This document shows positions 10,729 to 20,694 of a stretch of DNA of 64,000 nt, piece after piece. Position numbers and translations under genes: made by a program. This DNA comes from Annulohypoxylon bovei var. microspora (taxonomy: Eukaryota > Ascomycota > Sordariomycetes > Xylariales > Hypoxylaceae), in assembly GCA_022836615.1 (NCBI GenBank), contig MU405360.1:1-64000 (forward strand), written 5' to 3'. Position 1 is the first letter of the stretch, and every line of letters begins with the position of its first letter. The notes beneath the pieces are model-generated. The model did no database searches and was not told where the DNA came from. It saw only the letters and a program-made list of their open reading frames with translations.

Positions 10729-11770
10729 TCAACCGGCGCACGCCGTTAGGGTACAGGGACTTACGCAAGAGAGATCATAGAGCTGCGAAACCGTGTTAAG
10801 GTCGCCGGCCGGGAAGATTCCGAAGTCGGGATCGGCCGTTCCCCACTGAGATTCTTGGAGGTCGTACCACCAGAGGTTGACACCCTGCGAGATCAGGCTG
10901 CAGGCGATATCCTGCCAGTAGACGCGAGCGTTCTCGGAGCTGGGGACAGCCTGGCCGACCGTCTTTCCGGACGCGGGCCACCCGGTCTCGGTTACGTATA
11001 CGGGCTTGTTGCCGGCGAGAGCAAGCGTCTTGTTGAATCCGTCGTAGAACCTCTCGGGGGCGTCGCCGATGCTGTTCGGCTTGGTCTCCTCCCAGTACGG
11101 GTAGCCGTCGAAGCCTAGCCAGTCGATGTTGTCGATGACGGCGCGGTTCGTGCCGTTCAGGAACGAGTCGTACGTGTCGACGTGCCCGACGGGGACGCCC
11201 GCGAGCGCGGTGCCGGCGATGGCGCTGCGAACCTGGGAGATATAGTTGATGAGCGTCGGGCCGCTGACACCGACCTCGCCGCTGGCGTCGCGGTAGAGAT
11301 CCTCGCTTCCGACTGAGATGCCTACAACGAGATCTGTGAACGCTGAACCGTACTGGGTAACGGCGGCCTTGAGGGCGGTGATCTCGTTTGCGATGGCCTG
11401 GTCGCCGCCGGAGACCCAGAGGCCTAGTAACAAGGTCGTCTTGGTACTGATAGCAGCGGGAATTGCGCTAATGACGTCGCTGGAGGTTCCCCATTGGACT
11501 GTTGAGGTCGAGTTAGTGGCCACTGGTATATCCGAATACGAATTTCAGCTTACCCATAGAGTACAGACGAGCACTGGTCCAACCGCTAGTACCCGAAAGA
11601 GACTTGGCGCGGTTAAACTCATACTCGAAGTCGGCTTGTTGCTTAGCTGCCTGGTTAAGGAAAAAGGCTCCGTAGTTGAAGCCCTTGATTCCAGAGTTAG
11701 CGGCACTAACGGCAGCGGCAGCAGTGCCGGCGGTGGCCGCGAGGCCGATGACTGAAGAGGCAAAACGCAT
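10729..11770 (-). CDS. GH17 glucan endo-1,3-beta-glucosidase, secreted
   Basis: Two exons, 11770-11554 and 11498-10729, joined over a 55-nt intron (GTAAGC, branch CACTAAC, acceptor AACAG), giving 328 residues; the joint reads ARLYSMVQWGTSSD. A nearer AG at 11523 would make a 31-nt intron and is rejected. Residues 1-20 are a signal peptide (MRFASSVIGLAATAGTAAAA). The GH17 catalytic pair is present: proton donor E138 in VGISVGSEDLYR and nucleophile E243 in YVTETGWPASG; LGFDGYPYWE is the usual substrate-cleft block. The enzyme hydrolyses or transfers beta-1,3-glucan at the cell surface or wall. It ends in a Cys-containing tail without a clear GPI signal or Ser/Thr linker. Gene strand is toward the GH64 gene. 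Confidence 0.93.
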
Positions 11771-12531
11771 TTTGTATTATTGTATTAAGTATCAAGCGAG
11801 GGTAGCAGTAGTAAGCGAGTGACAGCCACAATATGCAGCGATAGGGCGTTTTGATAACGAGTGAACGACCGTGGAGGACAAAATATTAGTCTATTTGTCG
11901 AATGTGAGAAGGGAAAAGAGTGAAGAAATAGAAAATAAAAAGATCAGCGATTCTAGAAGCAGAATAAAAACTCATTCGGAAAGGGGATCGAAAATCGGAT
12001 CGCATCAGCATCCCTCATACCGACAGGGCGGTTTAATTCGTCCCGGAATAGCTTGGAACTCCACAGCCAGTGGGATATGCCGGCACTATCCCCCTGAATT
12101 CGTATTCCTGGCCCACTTGCCGCTCAGCCTCAAATCTCAACCGAGAACAACAAATCAAAAATGCAGGCATCTGCAGCTAGAGTCGGAACGATTGCGCGGA
12201 CACGTATAAACTAGCAGCTAGGTGGGTAGGTACGCCACCTAGGTGGTTCGCACGTATTACAAGAGCCGCTGAGCCGGTTGTCGTTGTCGTTGTCTTGTAA
12301 ATCCGGTTCAGGTTCGAATAAAATATCGCATTTTTCTACATAATAGCTACCTACCCGACTGCCCTAGAAGTATCTAGGTAGTTACCTAAATAGGTGAGTT
12401 GCGAATACGAATCCATTACCTTCAATACACCATTGGTTAACTTTCCGAGTCGGCTCTACAACTTACTTGCAAGCCAAGCTATGGCCCATAAGTGAACCTA
12501 AGTTTTCCATATTTAAATCCTGATTGGTCCA
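11771..12531. other. GH17 promoter and spacer
   Basis: Promoter side of the GH17 gene followed by spacer. It holds a perfect 12-bp palindrome CCACCTAGGTGG at 12235-12246. The 112-codon plus-strand frame at 11871-12209 has no recognisable content. Confidence 0.5.
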
Positions 12532-12540
12532 CTACAACTC
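12532..12540. repeat. target-site duplication, left copy
   Basis: The 9-mer CTACAACTC directly precedes the left inverted repeat and is repeated at 13228-13236 directly after the right one. Confidence 0.9.
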
Positions 12541-13227
12541 CGGTAACTCTAGCGAAACAGGTACGACTTTTTGAATAAACAGGTAAATCCACTTTTAATA
12601 TTTCAGCCAATTAGAAGCACGCAAGTCGCAGCTTTTCAAAGTGTTTGTATCGAATCAATTACACACTTTACACATACACATTTTTAAACCTTTACAAATA
12701 TCTATTAAATAATAAAAAATATTAATATTAATATTTTTCAATCAAATGAATTATTCTAATTTTCTTTCATTTTTAACGGGCTTTTAAGTGTTTAAATATT
12801 AGGTATAAAGTTTACACATTTACTTAGGTACATAAGCTTGTTGATTTGTAAGGGTATCACGTGTTGTCGCTAAAATGTGGTTCGCTGACTTTAAACTTTA
12901 ACCACACTCGAAGGAGTTGATGCATTCGGATGAAACTTACATCATTAGATCCGTTGAATTAAGGGCTTCACATATATATATTTTATATAATTCTAAGCTA
13001 TAAAAGTTGAAAGTTATTTGAATATTTCTGTTGGATTGGTGTAGCAAGCTCAGACCACCAAAGTGTCACGTGGGACCCTTTAATGCTACCACTTAGCGTA
13101 CGCAATATTAAGTACCTAGGTACTGTGGAGCCTTCAAGGGCTTCTATGTTCTAGCCAATGATATGTGGGTAAAAAGTGGATTTACCTGTTTATTCAAAAA
13201 GTCGTACCTGTTTCGCTAGAGTTACCG
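12541..13227. mobile_element. non-autonomous DNA transposon, Mutator-like by its ends
   Basis: A 687-bp element with perfect 56-bp terminal inverted repeats (12541-12596 and 13172-13227). The left end begins CGGTAACTCTAGCGAAACAG and the right end is its exact reverse complement; base 57 is the first mismatch. It is flanked by an exact 9-bp direct repeat CTACAACTC. Long inverted ends plus a 9-bp duplication are characteristic of Mutator-like elements; hAT elements make 8 bp. The interior is AT-rich with no transposase frame, so it depends on an enzyme encoded elsewhere. The perfect ends and target copies indicate a fairly recent insertion that has not been visibly mutated by RIP at its ends. 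Confidence 0.88.
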
Positions 13228-13236
13228 CTACAACTC
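13228..13236. repeat. target-site duplication, right copy
   Basis: Second exact copy of CTACAACTC, immediately outside the right inverted repeat. Confidence 0.9.
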
Positions 13237-14533
13237 GCAACGATGTTTACTTTTAAATTATTTCAGGGCGACCCGCCTTGAATTATCTCAGGAGAAAGTG
13301 GGGCCTTCCAAGATTGAAATCCTGATTTCTAGCGCAACCCGAATATGATGTCGTCTAGATTCACACAGTGCTATAAGAAGCTGCCAAAAGCCACTCAAAT
13401 TCAAATTGCACATCGAATTAAGGGACTGCCTCTAATATCATTTCCCCTAGGGCTAGCTTGGATTGGGCGTCTTGAAAATTTGATCCAAGTTACTATTTTC
13501 ACCTACCGAAGACGAATTTTCTAAACGGTCAACACCCAAGAAGATGAAAAGTGCAGGTTGCATATAATTACCGAAGTGCTTACCTAAGCCATGTATCAGA
13601 ACTTTGTTACCTATATTAACTTTGCCGGTGTAAACTCAAAATGAGCCGCACTATATTACAACGTCAGATACCCAGGTAGGTGCTTGTGAAACTCCCTAGG
13701 TTAGTGTTCCACCCCATTAGATAGCAGTGTGAGTTAGTATCTCTCTGAAGTGTAACGTACCTATCTATCCAATGTTGGTAACACCGTTACCGTAGTACTA
13801 CTAGTGTGGTGATCAAGTCGTTCCAACATACGAATATCTACTTATCTTTCAAGCAGACACTATGCTTAAACCGACCAATGTTACGGGGTATCTAGTCTTC
13901 AGTGAAGCCTCTTGTAGTTGTAGACCATGACGATATATAGATATCATCGTCATGAGAAAAAGGGAGTGTATGAAACAGGAAGGACTCAAGATTGGCCTAG
14001 TCCAGTTTCTCTCCAGAGAAGTGATACTGCTACCTAGTCATACTTGAGATGAGTGACAAGAAGTGAAACGAGGCCAGCCGAGTCACTACAAATGCTTAAT
14101 CAAACCAAACAGATAAATAAATAAAAATAAGCAATATTCATTCTGTGATGTGCTATCCACGTTGGAAGGGTTACGGCGGGCGGGGGATTTCCACCGGTCA
14201 TATCTATTGGGGATCCGGCCGCCTAAGGGGGGATTATATCACTGACGCATCGAACTTCGAAACTTTCGAGTCAGATTCACCATCATTGTCTACTAGGTAC
14301 ATTGTGAGCTGTGGTTGTGTAACATATTGTTCACAGATTGGAGGATATATCTCAACTTAACAGAACCCGAGTCGATCCTGGGCTAAACTGAACTTCTAAT
14401 GTCCAACAAAAATCCCAGCACATTCAGAAACCCGACAAAGCCACAACCAGAACTCGTCTCTGACAATTAACCCACAACCTGGCTAATAAGATAGGCATAC
14501 TCGTCAAACTCGGGAACGGTTTAGTTGTGCACC
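13237..14533. other. gene-free spacer
   Basis: No supported gene. A 29-base inverted repeat with 9-bp arms (CATGACGAT / ATCGTCATG) lies at 13926-13954. The plus-strand frame at 14145-14360 begins with ATG and is GC-richer than its surroundings but has no recognisable content. The last 150 bases are the possible leader of the first small Cys-rich ORF. Confidence 0.45.
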
Positions 14534-14740
14534 ATGTGTGTCTACACGCTATGCATTGTCTGGTGCCCGGATGGTAACCATGAAATAAGCCGGTACACTA
14601 CGGATTGGTATTATTGCAATTACCGTGGTCAAGGTTGCATGTACCGGCGAAGGGGTGTATATAGGTCATTTTTTACTTGTCTGCGACATTGGCCTGAAGT
14701 TAATCAAGAATCGAGGGAGAGACAAGGTTTGGAACCTTAG
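14534..14740 (+). CDS. small Cys-rich protein, copy 1 of a local pair
   Basis: A 68-codon frame with ATG in a good context (GCACCATG). It is Cys-rich (C2, C7, C11, C27, C34, C48 approximately) and lacks a signal peptide or membrane segment. Its main support is similarity to the frame at 15618-15809: both start MC[VT]Y, then a CxxxC or CxxC pair, then RYTxxWxxC, a further Cys 6-7 residues on, an R-R-x-x-Y stretch and a Thr-Cys. Such spaced Cys suggest metal binding or disulphides. Small Pezizomycotina proteins starting MCxY with similar spacing exist in my recollection, without a known function. Function here is unknown; expression needs evidence. Confidence 0.4.
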   Translation: MCVYTLCIVWCPDGNHEISRYTTDWYYCNYRGQGCMYRRRGVYRSFFTCLRHWPEVNQESRERQGLEP

Positions 14741-15617
14741 ATGAAGCACTGTCCCTTCTCTGCAGCGAAAAGGGCTCTTCGCTTTACATTTTAGCTGGTA
14801 TGATAAATGAAATTAGGTAGTCAAAGGGTGGTTATCATAGAATAATCTAAGATCTCTAATCGAGCTCGGTGACTTGATATTATTTCATAGAGATCACTGT
14901 AGGTTAGTTATCCATAATTCGACTGTTACCTACCTAGGTAGGTACATATAAGACAATTATTACCTACCCCCTTAGATAGCGACATAACTTAGTCAACATT
15001 TTACTAAGTTACCTAGATTATGGTATCTAGTCAGTAATAGGAATATGCAAGAGCAGGTAGCATGTTATTACCTCTGGTTAACCATGAAGACTACAATGGA
15101 CACGAGCCATTCTCCGTGTAGTTACCCCTATACAGAGCAATTAGCGAATGCGATTCATGACAATATAAGTGATATCGTCCTAAATCTATAGTTCAATAGA
15201 GTAAACGAGCTAAAATATGAAATATTCGTTACTGTATGTCTGGGCTGGTAGGATTCTGGCACGGCGAAGCCTTGAGCCCCCAGTCATATCTGACCAGTAT
15301 ACCGCCATCGCAAGATTGACTAGACCTAGTGTATCGTGCAACATCCGTATCCGACTAATACACAATTATCTTCCAGTCAACCCTTTCCCATTCTTATATA
15401 TATATGTGTGAGCTTATCTACCAACTTCCACCAGGAATTCAAACAGATCTCGCATCGAAACAGGTTCCCCCCTTTAACAACTTTTACACACCAAGAAAAT
15501 CGACATCTCCTCCCAAAATCCCACACCGCCACGGCAACCGCAACCACCAAACAAAGAGTCAAGTAGAACCAAGATACAAAACCGAAACTGGCGCAACAAC
15601 TCCTGGGTATAGTCGCC
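14741..15617. other. spacer between the two small Cys-rich ORFs
   Basis: No gene seen. It includes a perfect 18-bp palindrome TACCTACCTAGGTAGGTA at 14927-14944, and from about 15370 on a pyrimidine- and A-rich stretch (CTTCCACC, CCCCCCTTTAAC, CATCTCCTCCC) typical of a fungal promoter and 5' leader for the following ORF. Confidence 0.5.
14927..14944. repeat. 18-bp perfect palindrome of the CCTAGG family
   Basis: TACCTACCTAGGTAGGTA reads the same on both strands. Shorter relatives of this motif are scattered through the spacers of the window. Confidence 0.7.
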
Positions 15618-15809
15618 ATGTGTACCTACGTAGTGAAATACGTGCTATGCAGGTCCTGCAACGAGACTTTGTTTCGATACACTATTCAATGGATACACTG
15701 TGTCTGGGCGGGAACCCCTGCCTGCAATGGGAGGCCTAGATCCTATACTCGTGTATACACGACATGCAGCGCCTGCGCTGCCCGCCCTAGTGGGGGGGAA
15801 AGAAGGTGA
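15618..15809 (+). CDS. small Cys-rich protein, copy 2 of a local pair
   Basis: A 63-codon frame, ATG in the context GTCGCCATG, preceded by about 200 bases of CT/A-rich leader-like sequence. Cysteines are spaced C2, C11, C14, C28, C36, C50, C53, with RYTIQWIHC in the middle and a TTCSAC pair near the end, and no signal peptide. It aligns by eye with the frame at 14534-14740 over its whole length (MCxY, RYTxxWxxC, Tyr-rich segment, Thr-Cys, ER near the C-terminus). This is the stronger gene candidate of the two because of its leader. Role unknown; a metal-binding or disulphide-stabilised mini-protein is an inference from the Cys pattern. Confidence 0.5.
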   Translation: MCTYVVKYVLCRSCNETLFRYTIQWIHCVWAGTPACNGRPRSYTRVYTTCSACAARPSGGERR

Positions 15810-16205
15810 GCCTGCTTTCGCAGCGAGAAGGTTCTTCTCCGTCCTTGTCGGCGAGTACGATTAATGGGGTCATTTTGGAAAGACGAGGATTATTGTGGCA
15901 GATTGTAGGCTTTTATATCAACGGGGGTATTGGAGTTTGTGGTTTGATAGTATAACGAACATTTATGGCAGATTATAGGTTAGATTTGGATCGCGTTAGA
16001 TTAGTATATATTTGATGCCTCCTATCTTCTACCCGTTACTTTTCCCCCCTGTCTGGGGTGAGCAATCACTTATGTGCCATCGAGAAGATATTAAATACCC
16101 AAGTAATTTTTATTTATCGCCTGAAAATGATTCACGCGCTTCTATATCTATAACACCAAGCCGCCCCCTATCTCTACCCCTTTTAACTAACCTGCCCCTA
16201 ACCCC
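15810..16205. other. spacer, 3' side of the SDR gene
   Basis: No gene seen. It should hold the 3' untranslated regions of the converging small ORF and the SDR gene. Confidence 0.55.
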
Positions 16206-17240
16206 TCAAGCCGAACTCTCCACCTCCCTCGCCTTCAGCAACTGCCCATACGTCTCCATAACCGTATCCCTCAGGGTGCCATACTCCAGCCCGAGAACGC
16301 GGGTCGCCAACGTGCCATCGATGTGGTACGCGGGAATCCACTCGCCCGGCGTCCCCGCCGGCAGCCTCTTCTGCAGCCGCGGATCCGCCTCGCGCGCGAT
16401 GTCGACCGCGGCCTGGTACCTGAAGTCCTGGCCGACGACGAAGCGCTTGCCGCCGGCGGCGGGGACCTCGAGGGCGCGCACGTGCGCGGCAGCGACCTCA
16501 CGGGAGTCGGCGTAGCCGCCGAAGTCGAAGGCCGGGATCGCGTCGCCGTCGATGATGTTGTTGAGCAGCAGGACGGACTCGCTCAGCGCGGCCGTCGACG
16601 TCGGCTCGTGCGCGTACGGCCCGAACACCCACGGCGGGCAGACGGTCGCGAGGCCGAAGCTGATGTGCTCCTTGTGCGCCTCGACCCACGCCCACATGGC
16701 GCGCTCGGCCAGGGCCTTGCTGGCGCAGTACGCGACCACGCCGTCGGCGCCCGCCGCCTCCTCCCAGGTCACCGGGTTCCAGTCCTTCTCGTCGTACGTG
16801 TAGCCCTCCCGGAGGCCCTTGTTCAGGTCGATGACGGCCGCGAACGAGCTCGTCGCGACGACCCGCTTCACCTTGCCGCCGCCGTACCGCAGCGCGGCTT
16901 CGAGGACGGAGGTGGCGCCCTTGACGGCCGGGTCTAGCAGGTCGCGCACGTTGTCCTGCGGCGCGAGGTTGAACGGCGAGGCCGAGTGCACGATGTGCGT
17001 GATGGCGCCGTCGGCGAAGGCCGCCTCGTACGCCTCCGGCACCGTCATGTCTGGGACGATGGCGGTGGAGAGGGCCGCCGCGTGGGACGGGAAGCGGGCG
17101 ACGGTACGGGAGGCGGAGGAGGCGGAGCGTGCGGTGAGGCGCACGTTGAACCCGGACTCGAGTGCTTCGCGGATGATTTGCCCGCCGACGTAACCGCCGC
17201 CGCCGGTGATGAGGATAGTGCCTTTGGTTTGGGCGGCCAT
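16206..17240 (-). CDS. extended SDR reductase (dihydroflavonol-reductase / GRE2-like)
   Basis: Single exon, 344 residues from the ATG at 17240; the frame further upstream only offers a TTG. The N-terminal Rossmann motif is ITGGGGYVGG (residues 11-20). The catalytic Ser lies in ATSSFAAV (about 131-132) and the YxxxK pair in AYCASKALAE (Y171, K175). The substrate half contains VCPPWVFGP, standard for the DFR/cinnamoyl-CoA-reductase/GRE2 branch. The protein reduces aldehydes or ketones with NAD(P)H in the cytosol; the natural substrate is not readable from sequence. Third codon positions are overwhelmingly G/C (coding strand), which creates long false frames on the opposite strand. No cluster partner is adjacent. 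Confidence 0.92.
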   Translation of the reverse strand: MAAQTKGTILITGGGGYVGGQIIREALESGFNVRLTARSASSASRTVARFPSHAAALSTAIVPDMTVPEAYEAAFADGAITHIVHSASPFNLAPQDNVRDLLDPAVKGATSVLEAALRYGGGKVKRVVATSSFAAVIDLNKGLREGYTYDEKDWNPVTWEEAAGADGVVAYCASKALAERAMWAWVEAHKEHISFGLATVCPPWVFGPYAHEPTSTAALSESVLLLNNIIDGDAIPAFDFGGYADSREVAAAHVRALEVPAAGGKRFVVGQDFRYQAAVDIAREADPRLQKRLPAGTPGEWIPAYHIDGTLATRVLGLEYGTLRDTVMETYGQLLKAREVESSA

Positions 17241-18427
17241 TTTATGAGTTGTGGGTGCTGGATGTTCTTGCAAGTGGTGGTGAGTTGCTGTGAGCAGTGT
17301 GGTGTATAATATTCACGGAATATATAGTCGAGAGTTGTCTTGTTTCTCGAGGATCGAAGATGGATATTTATCTAAGTGGTAACAACAGTGGCTGAGATGG
17401 CGGCTTATATATGTGGTTCTGTCAGGAGAGCAGAATGTCACCGGTGTTAAGCTGCTTGTGCGTACAACCTATCACTTTGCCGTATTGTTGATGCTTCTGT
17501 ATGTCTAGCCAAACATCTTCCTCGACGACAACGGCGCTAGACCCTTCTCTACAACCGCACCGTATAGAGGACATCTCTATCGTCAACCCTTTACCGGGCC
17601 TATCGGTCACTAGGATTTATCATAACGTAGCCCCCGCCAAACCTCCGAAAACAGCGCGTTGTATTATCGGCGTTTGGGCTAGGTGGTGCCATGATAGATA
17701 GTTGGTATGGCCGGGTGGGGGACATCAGTAACGGAGTTTAGCTTGATCCGCATACTCAGGTAGGTATTATTATGAGGGCGCCCTTTTTTTTTTTTTTTTT
17801 TTTTTTGGTGGCCGAAAGATGTCCCGGTCATCGACGCAGTAGCACGTATCGATGCACTGCAATGTAATAAAAAGGTGGGTAAATATGGACAGGATCGTCA
17901 ACTTTGTTTTCTTCTGAATTCGAAAAGGGGACTGACGTGCGGTTTCGGCGATTTAGTGTTATATCCGAATAATCTTTATGGTCAATGGCTTTTAGGTACA
18001 GTATTTTCACCCCTGCCTCCGATAACCGCCTAGTATTTTGACTTGAGCATAGTAATCCGTAGAGAACAACAGTTTAAAAATAGCTATTATATTTCGCTTT
18101 AGTCATCAAGACTTAGTAAACCAGTTTAACGCCAAAGTTTAACGCCAATTCCATGGATGTTTTCGAACAGCCAATACAGGTACTTGTACACGCTTATACA
18201 CTATATACACCATATCCAAGTTTCCAAGGTTATCTTGTGTATGCGTCTATCCTGCGTTCTTAGGTCAATACTGATGAATCTTCGTATTTGTAGATAATGC
18301 GCATATATGCAACGAGGTGTAACTTACCTGCAAGAATTGCGTTAACTCCACGACTCCAACAATCCTAAAGGCATTCCGAGCCCCTAATTTCCAGAAGACC
18401 CCTGTCCCCATTCCAATTCCATCCGGC
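17241..18427. other. SDR promoter and spacer with a 23-T run
   Basis: The promoter of the SDR gene, then spacer. A plus-strand ATG frame at 17501-17701 (starts MSSQTSSSTTT) looks weakly protein-like but is too short to support. A run of 23 T lies at 17784-17806, and a direct repeat GTTTAACGCCAA occurs twice around 18123-18150. Confidence 0.5.
17784..17806. repeat. poly-T tract (23)
   Basis: Uninterrupted run of 23 T on the plus strand, equivalent to poly(A) on the minus strand. Nothing next to it looks like a retroposed gene, so it is best taken as a simple repeat. Confidence 0.9.
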
Positions 18428-20694
18428 CTAACGTCCGTGTTCATCAATCAACCTTGGGCCTCCATGTATGCTGGCCCTGCCGCTGCTACTTCCGTATATC
18501 ATCTCTATGAGCTTGGTTTTCTGCCTTGCGCGCACACCCTCGAGGTACACGCCGACATCCTCAAGGCCCTTGATTTGCTCCTCGAGCGTAAGCGTGCTCG
18601 TATTGACACTTCTTACTAGCGGCGAGACGAGTTTTCTTCTCAAAATCTCGAGGTTCGCCTTGAGGCTAAGTAGCTTGCCGTTGTGCTCTAACAAGACCCC
18701 CTTATTTCGCACCGTCTTCTCGCGCACGTTCTGAAGTAAATCACGGTTTCGCTCGTATTTCTTGACCTCGCTCGCCTTTGGCCCCAAAATGCGCGTCCAT
18801 AGTGACGAAAGGAAATCGGTATGTTCCTCGTCCTGCTGCGACGACTCGCGCACTACGACGCGCGCCAGGTTCAAGAACTGCCGGTCGATAGCCTCAAAGA
18901 GACCGAAGAGCGCTAGTGAATGCTGTAGCTCGTTCTCGATAGCTTCTTCGAGGACCGACAAGAATTCTGTGAATGTACGCTGTAGAGTGCTGCGGGTTCG
19001 TTGCGGATGCGACATGCCAAACATTGCTGTCGCTATATTACCTAGCTGTGTCGGCATTCCTGTGTTGGGATTCTCAAAAACGCCCATCGCGCAGAAGACG
19101 TTGTAGATGTTGGCAAAGGCGGTAGAAAGAGGTGGACTTCGAACATCTTGCAGCTGAGCTAACTCGCGTCGTGCCCAGTCCATCACAATCAGTATACTGT
19201 CGATATCGCCATCCACGTTGGCGAAAAATTTAGTCAACTCGATGGCCAATGTCTTCAGGCTGTCGGATAGATCATCAAGGGACCTAGTGATTATGGGCGC
19301 TGATGTCATGTTGCTTTGTCGCACGCTCTCTCCAAGATCCCATACTGCAATACCAGTCGCTTGAAGATCACCAACTTGATTGACGCCATTTTCTGAGTAG
19401 TAGATTAATGGTTCGAAGGAGCGTGCAACACCCGCTACCTTGACTAAATCAGGCGACGGTCGTGGCGGAACGGGTTGGAAGAGTGACCTGATCGCGGTCA
19501 TCGACAAAATCGCGACGAGGATTGAGAGGATAAGGTTCCCCCATGACTTGGTTAGCATGTTGGTTCTGTCTCGTATGAAATTCACAGCGGCCTCGATGGG
19601 TTCTGTCCGTTGTTGAATATCGGCACGCAGTGCTAGTCGGATATCTGTGTTGGAATTAGCATCCCTGCCTGACTAGACCCATTAATGCCTGAAACTTACA
19701 GTTGTCACCGGCGATATCGGGTGACATGGAAAGTATCGCGTCAGTTCCCCGATTTAAATGCCTACCTGAAGGCGGCTCGCTCTTCGTCTTAACGAGGGTA
19801 TCATCTTCATTGGGTGCGCCGGGTTCGGGTGTAACTTTTTCGGGACTTAGACTTCCTGTAGGCAAACGTGTCCTACGCGCTGCCTCAAAGATGTCGTTAT
19901 GAAATATGCTATTGCTGTGATTGGTGTTCATGCGCCTTGGCTGTTCGAAACGTCCCAGAATATCCCTACTCTCTCGCCAATTGCCGTACCACCGATCGCC
20001 ATTCTCGAGCCTTCTCCATGCTGGAGGGCTGTAATTACCGTTGGACAGAGACGCTTCGTCGAGGTTGTCGTCGCTCTCGTCTTGTAGGTCGTGGTCCTCG
20101 TCCGAGAAGCCAAAGCCTGAGTGGACTGCTGGATACTCGAACGGTCTCTGCGGTGGAGGAGACATCGGAGTTGCGAAGTTTCTCTCGTCTATGCTGGCGT
20201 CTGAATACAGGGACGATGTCATGCTCTTGTGGAAGCTGGCTAGCCGACCCTTCGATAGCAAGTATACGTGAACTTGAAATTGGATCCGGACTTGGACTTG
20301 GAAGAGCTGGTCTGGCGCGCAGAGAAAAGAATGAGCGCAAAGTTCGAGTTGACGTTAACGTTTGCTGGTGGCTGGGAGTTTGTCGGGTTAGCCTGACAAG
20401 AGACTTTTCTAAATCAGCCACCGATTCTGGCGCGGGCAGTGCTGGTAAGGCCTTATGACGTCGCGGCTCTTCAATTGATAGTCGTTGTGGTATAATAGAA
20501 GAGGAGGTTCTGAAGGCAAGGCGAGGAAATCGTTTAGGTATAATGTTGCGCAATGGTATATGGCCTATCGATACAAGATATGTGTAGAGAAAGACGAAAG
20601 TGAAGGCTAACGCGGCGAGGAATGTGCTAGGCGCAATTGTAATGCTGAAAAGTGATATATGAGTATGAGTCTCGACGGACACCAGGGGTTGCAT
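18428..20694 (-). CDS. conserved-looking fungal two-TM protein of unknown function
   Basis: Minus-strand gene. The last intron is clear: GTAAGT...CACAG, 19699-19645, giving exon 19644-18428, which reads IRLALRADIQQRTEPIEAAV before a membrane helix (LILSILVAILSMTAIRSLF) and a long helical region with an N-glycosylation-like site. The middle exon ends at 19700 and contains GFGFSDEDHDLQDESDD and SPPAWRRLENGDRWYG. The N-terminal frame starts at the ATG at 20694 and has a membrane helix (FLAALAFTFVFLYTYLV) and a proline-rich part. Between about 20300 and 20235 the reading must change frame: a weak 58-nt intron (GTCC...CTAG) fits in phase but has a poor donor. Start at an internal ATG (MTSSLYSD, about 20222) is the alternative. 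I recognise no named family. Confidence 0.7.

Noticed and set aside
11523..11553. 31-nt intron in the GH17 gene
   Set aside because: Too short for a fungal spliceosomal intron; the next AG gives 55 nt with a CTAAC branch site and a family-like joint.
14139..14175. Similarity of ATGTGCTATCCACGTTG (about 14147) to ATGTGCTGTCCACGTTG (about 45658)
   Set aside because: The match covers only about 17 bases and does not extend; taken as chance.
16323..16937. 204-codon plus-strand frame opposite the SDR gene
   Set aside because: It is the antisense shadow of a GC3-rich exon; the translation is Arg/Gly/Val-rich with no motif, while the minus strand has a complete SDR.
17501..17701. 66-codon plus-strand ATG frame near the SDR promoter
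   Set aside because: Ser/Thr/Pro-rich start looks weakly real, but no family, exon partner or leader supports it.
17784..17806. Poly-T run as the tail of a retroposed gene
   Set aside because: No gene-like sequence or target duplication is visible beside it.
20035..20234. Continuation of the N-terminal frame of the two-TM gene to a stop at 20035
   Set aside because: The overlapping frame (HSGFGFSDEDHDLQDESDD) is far more protein-like and joins the downstream exon by a perfect intron.
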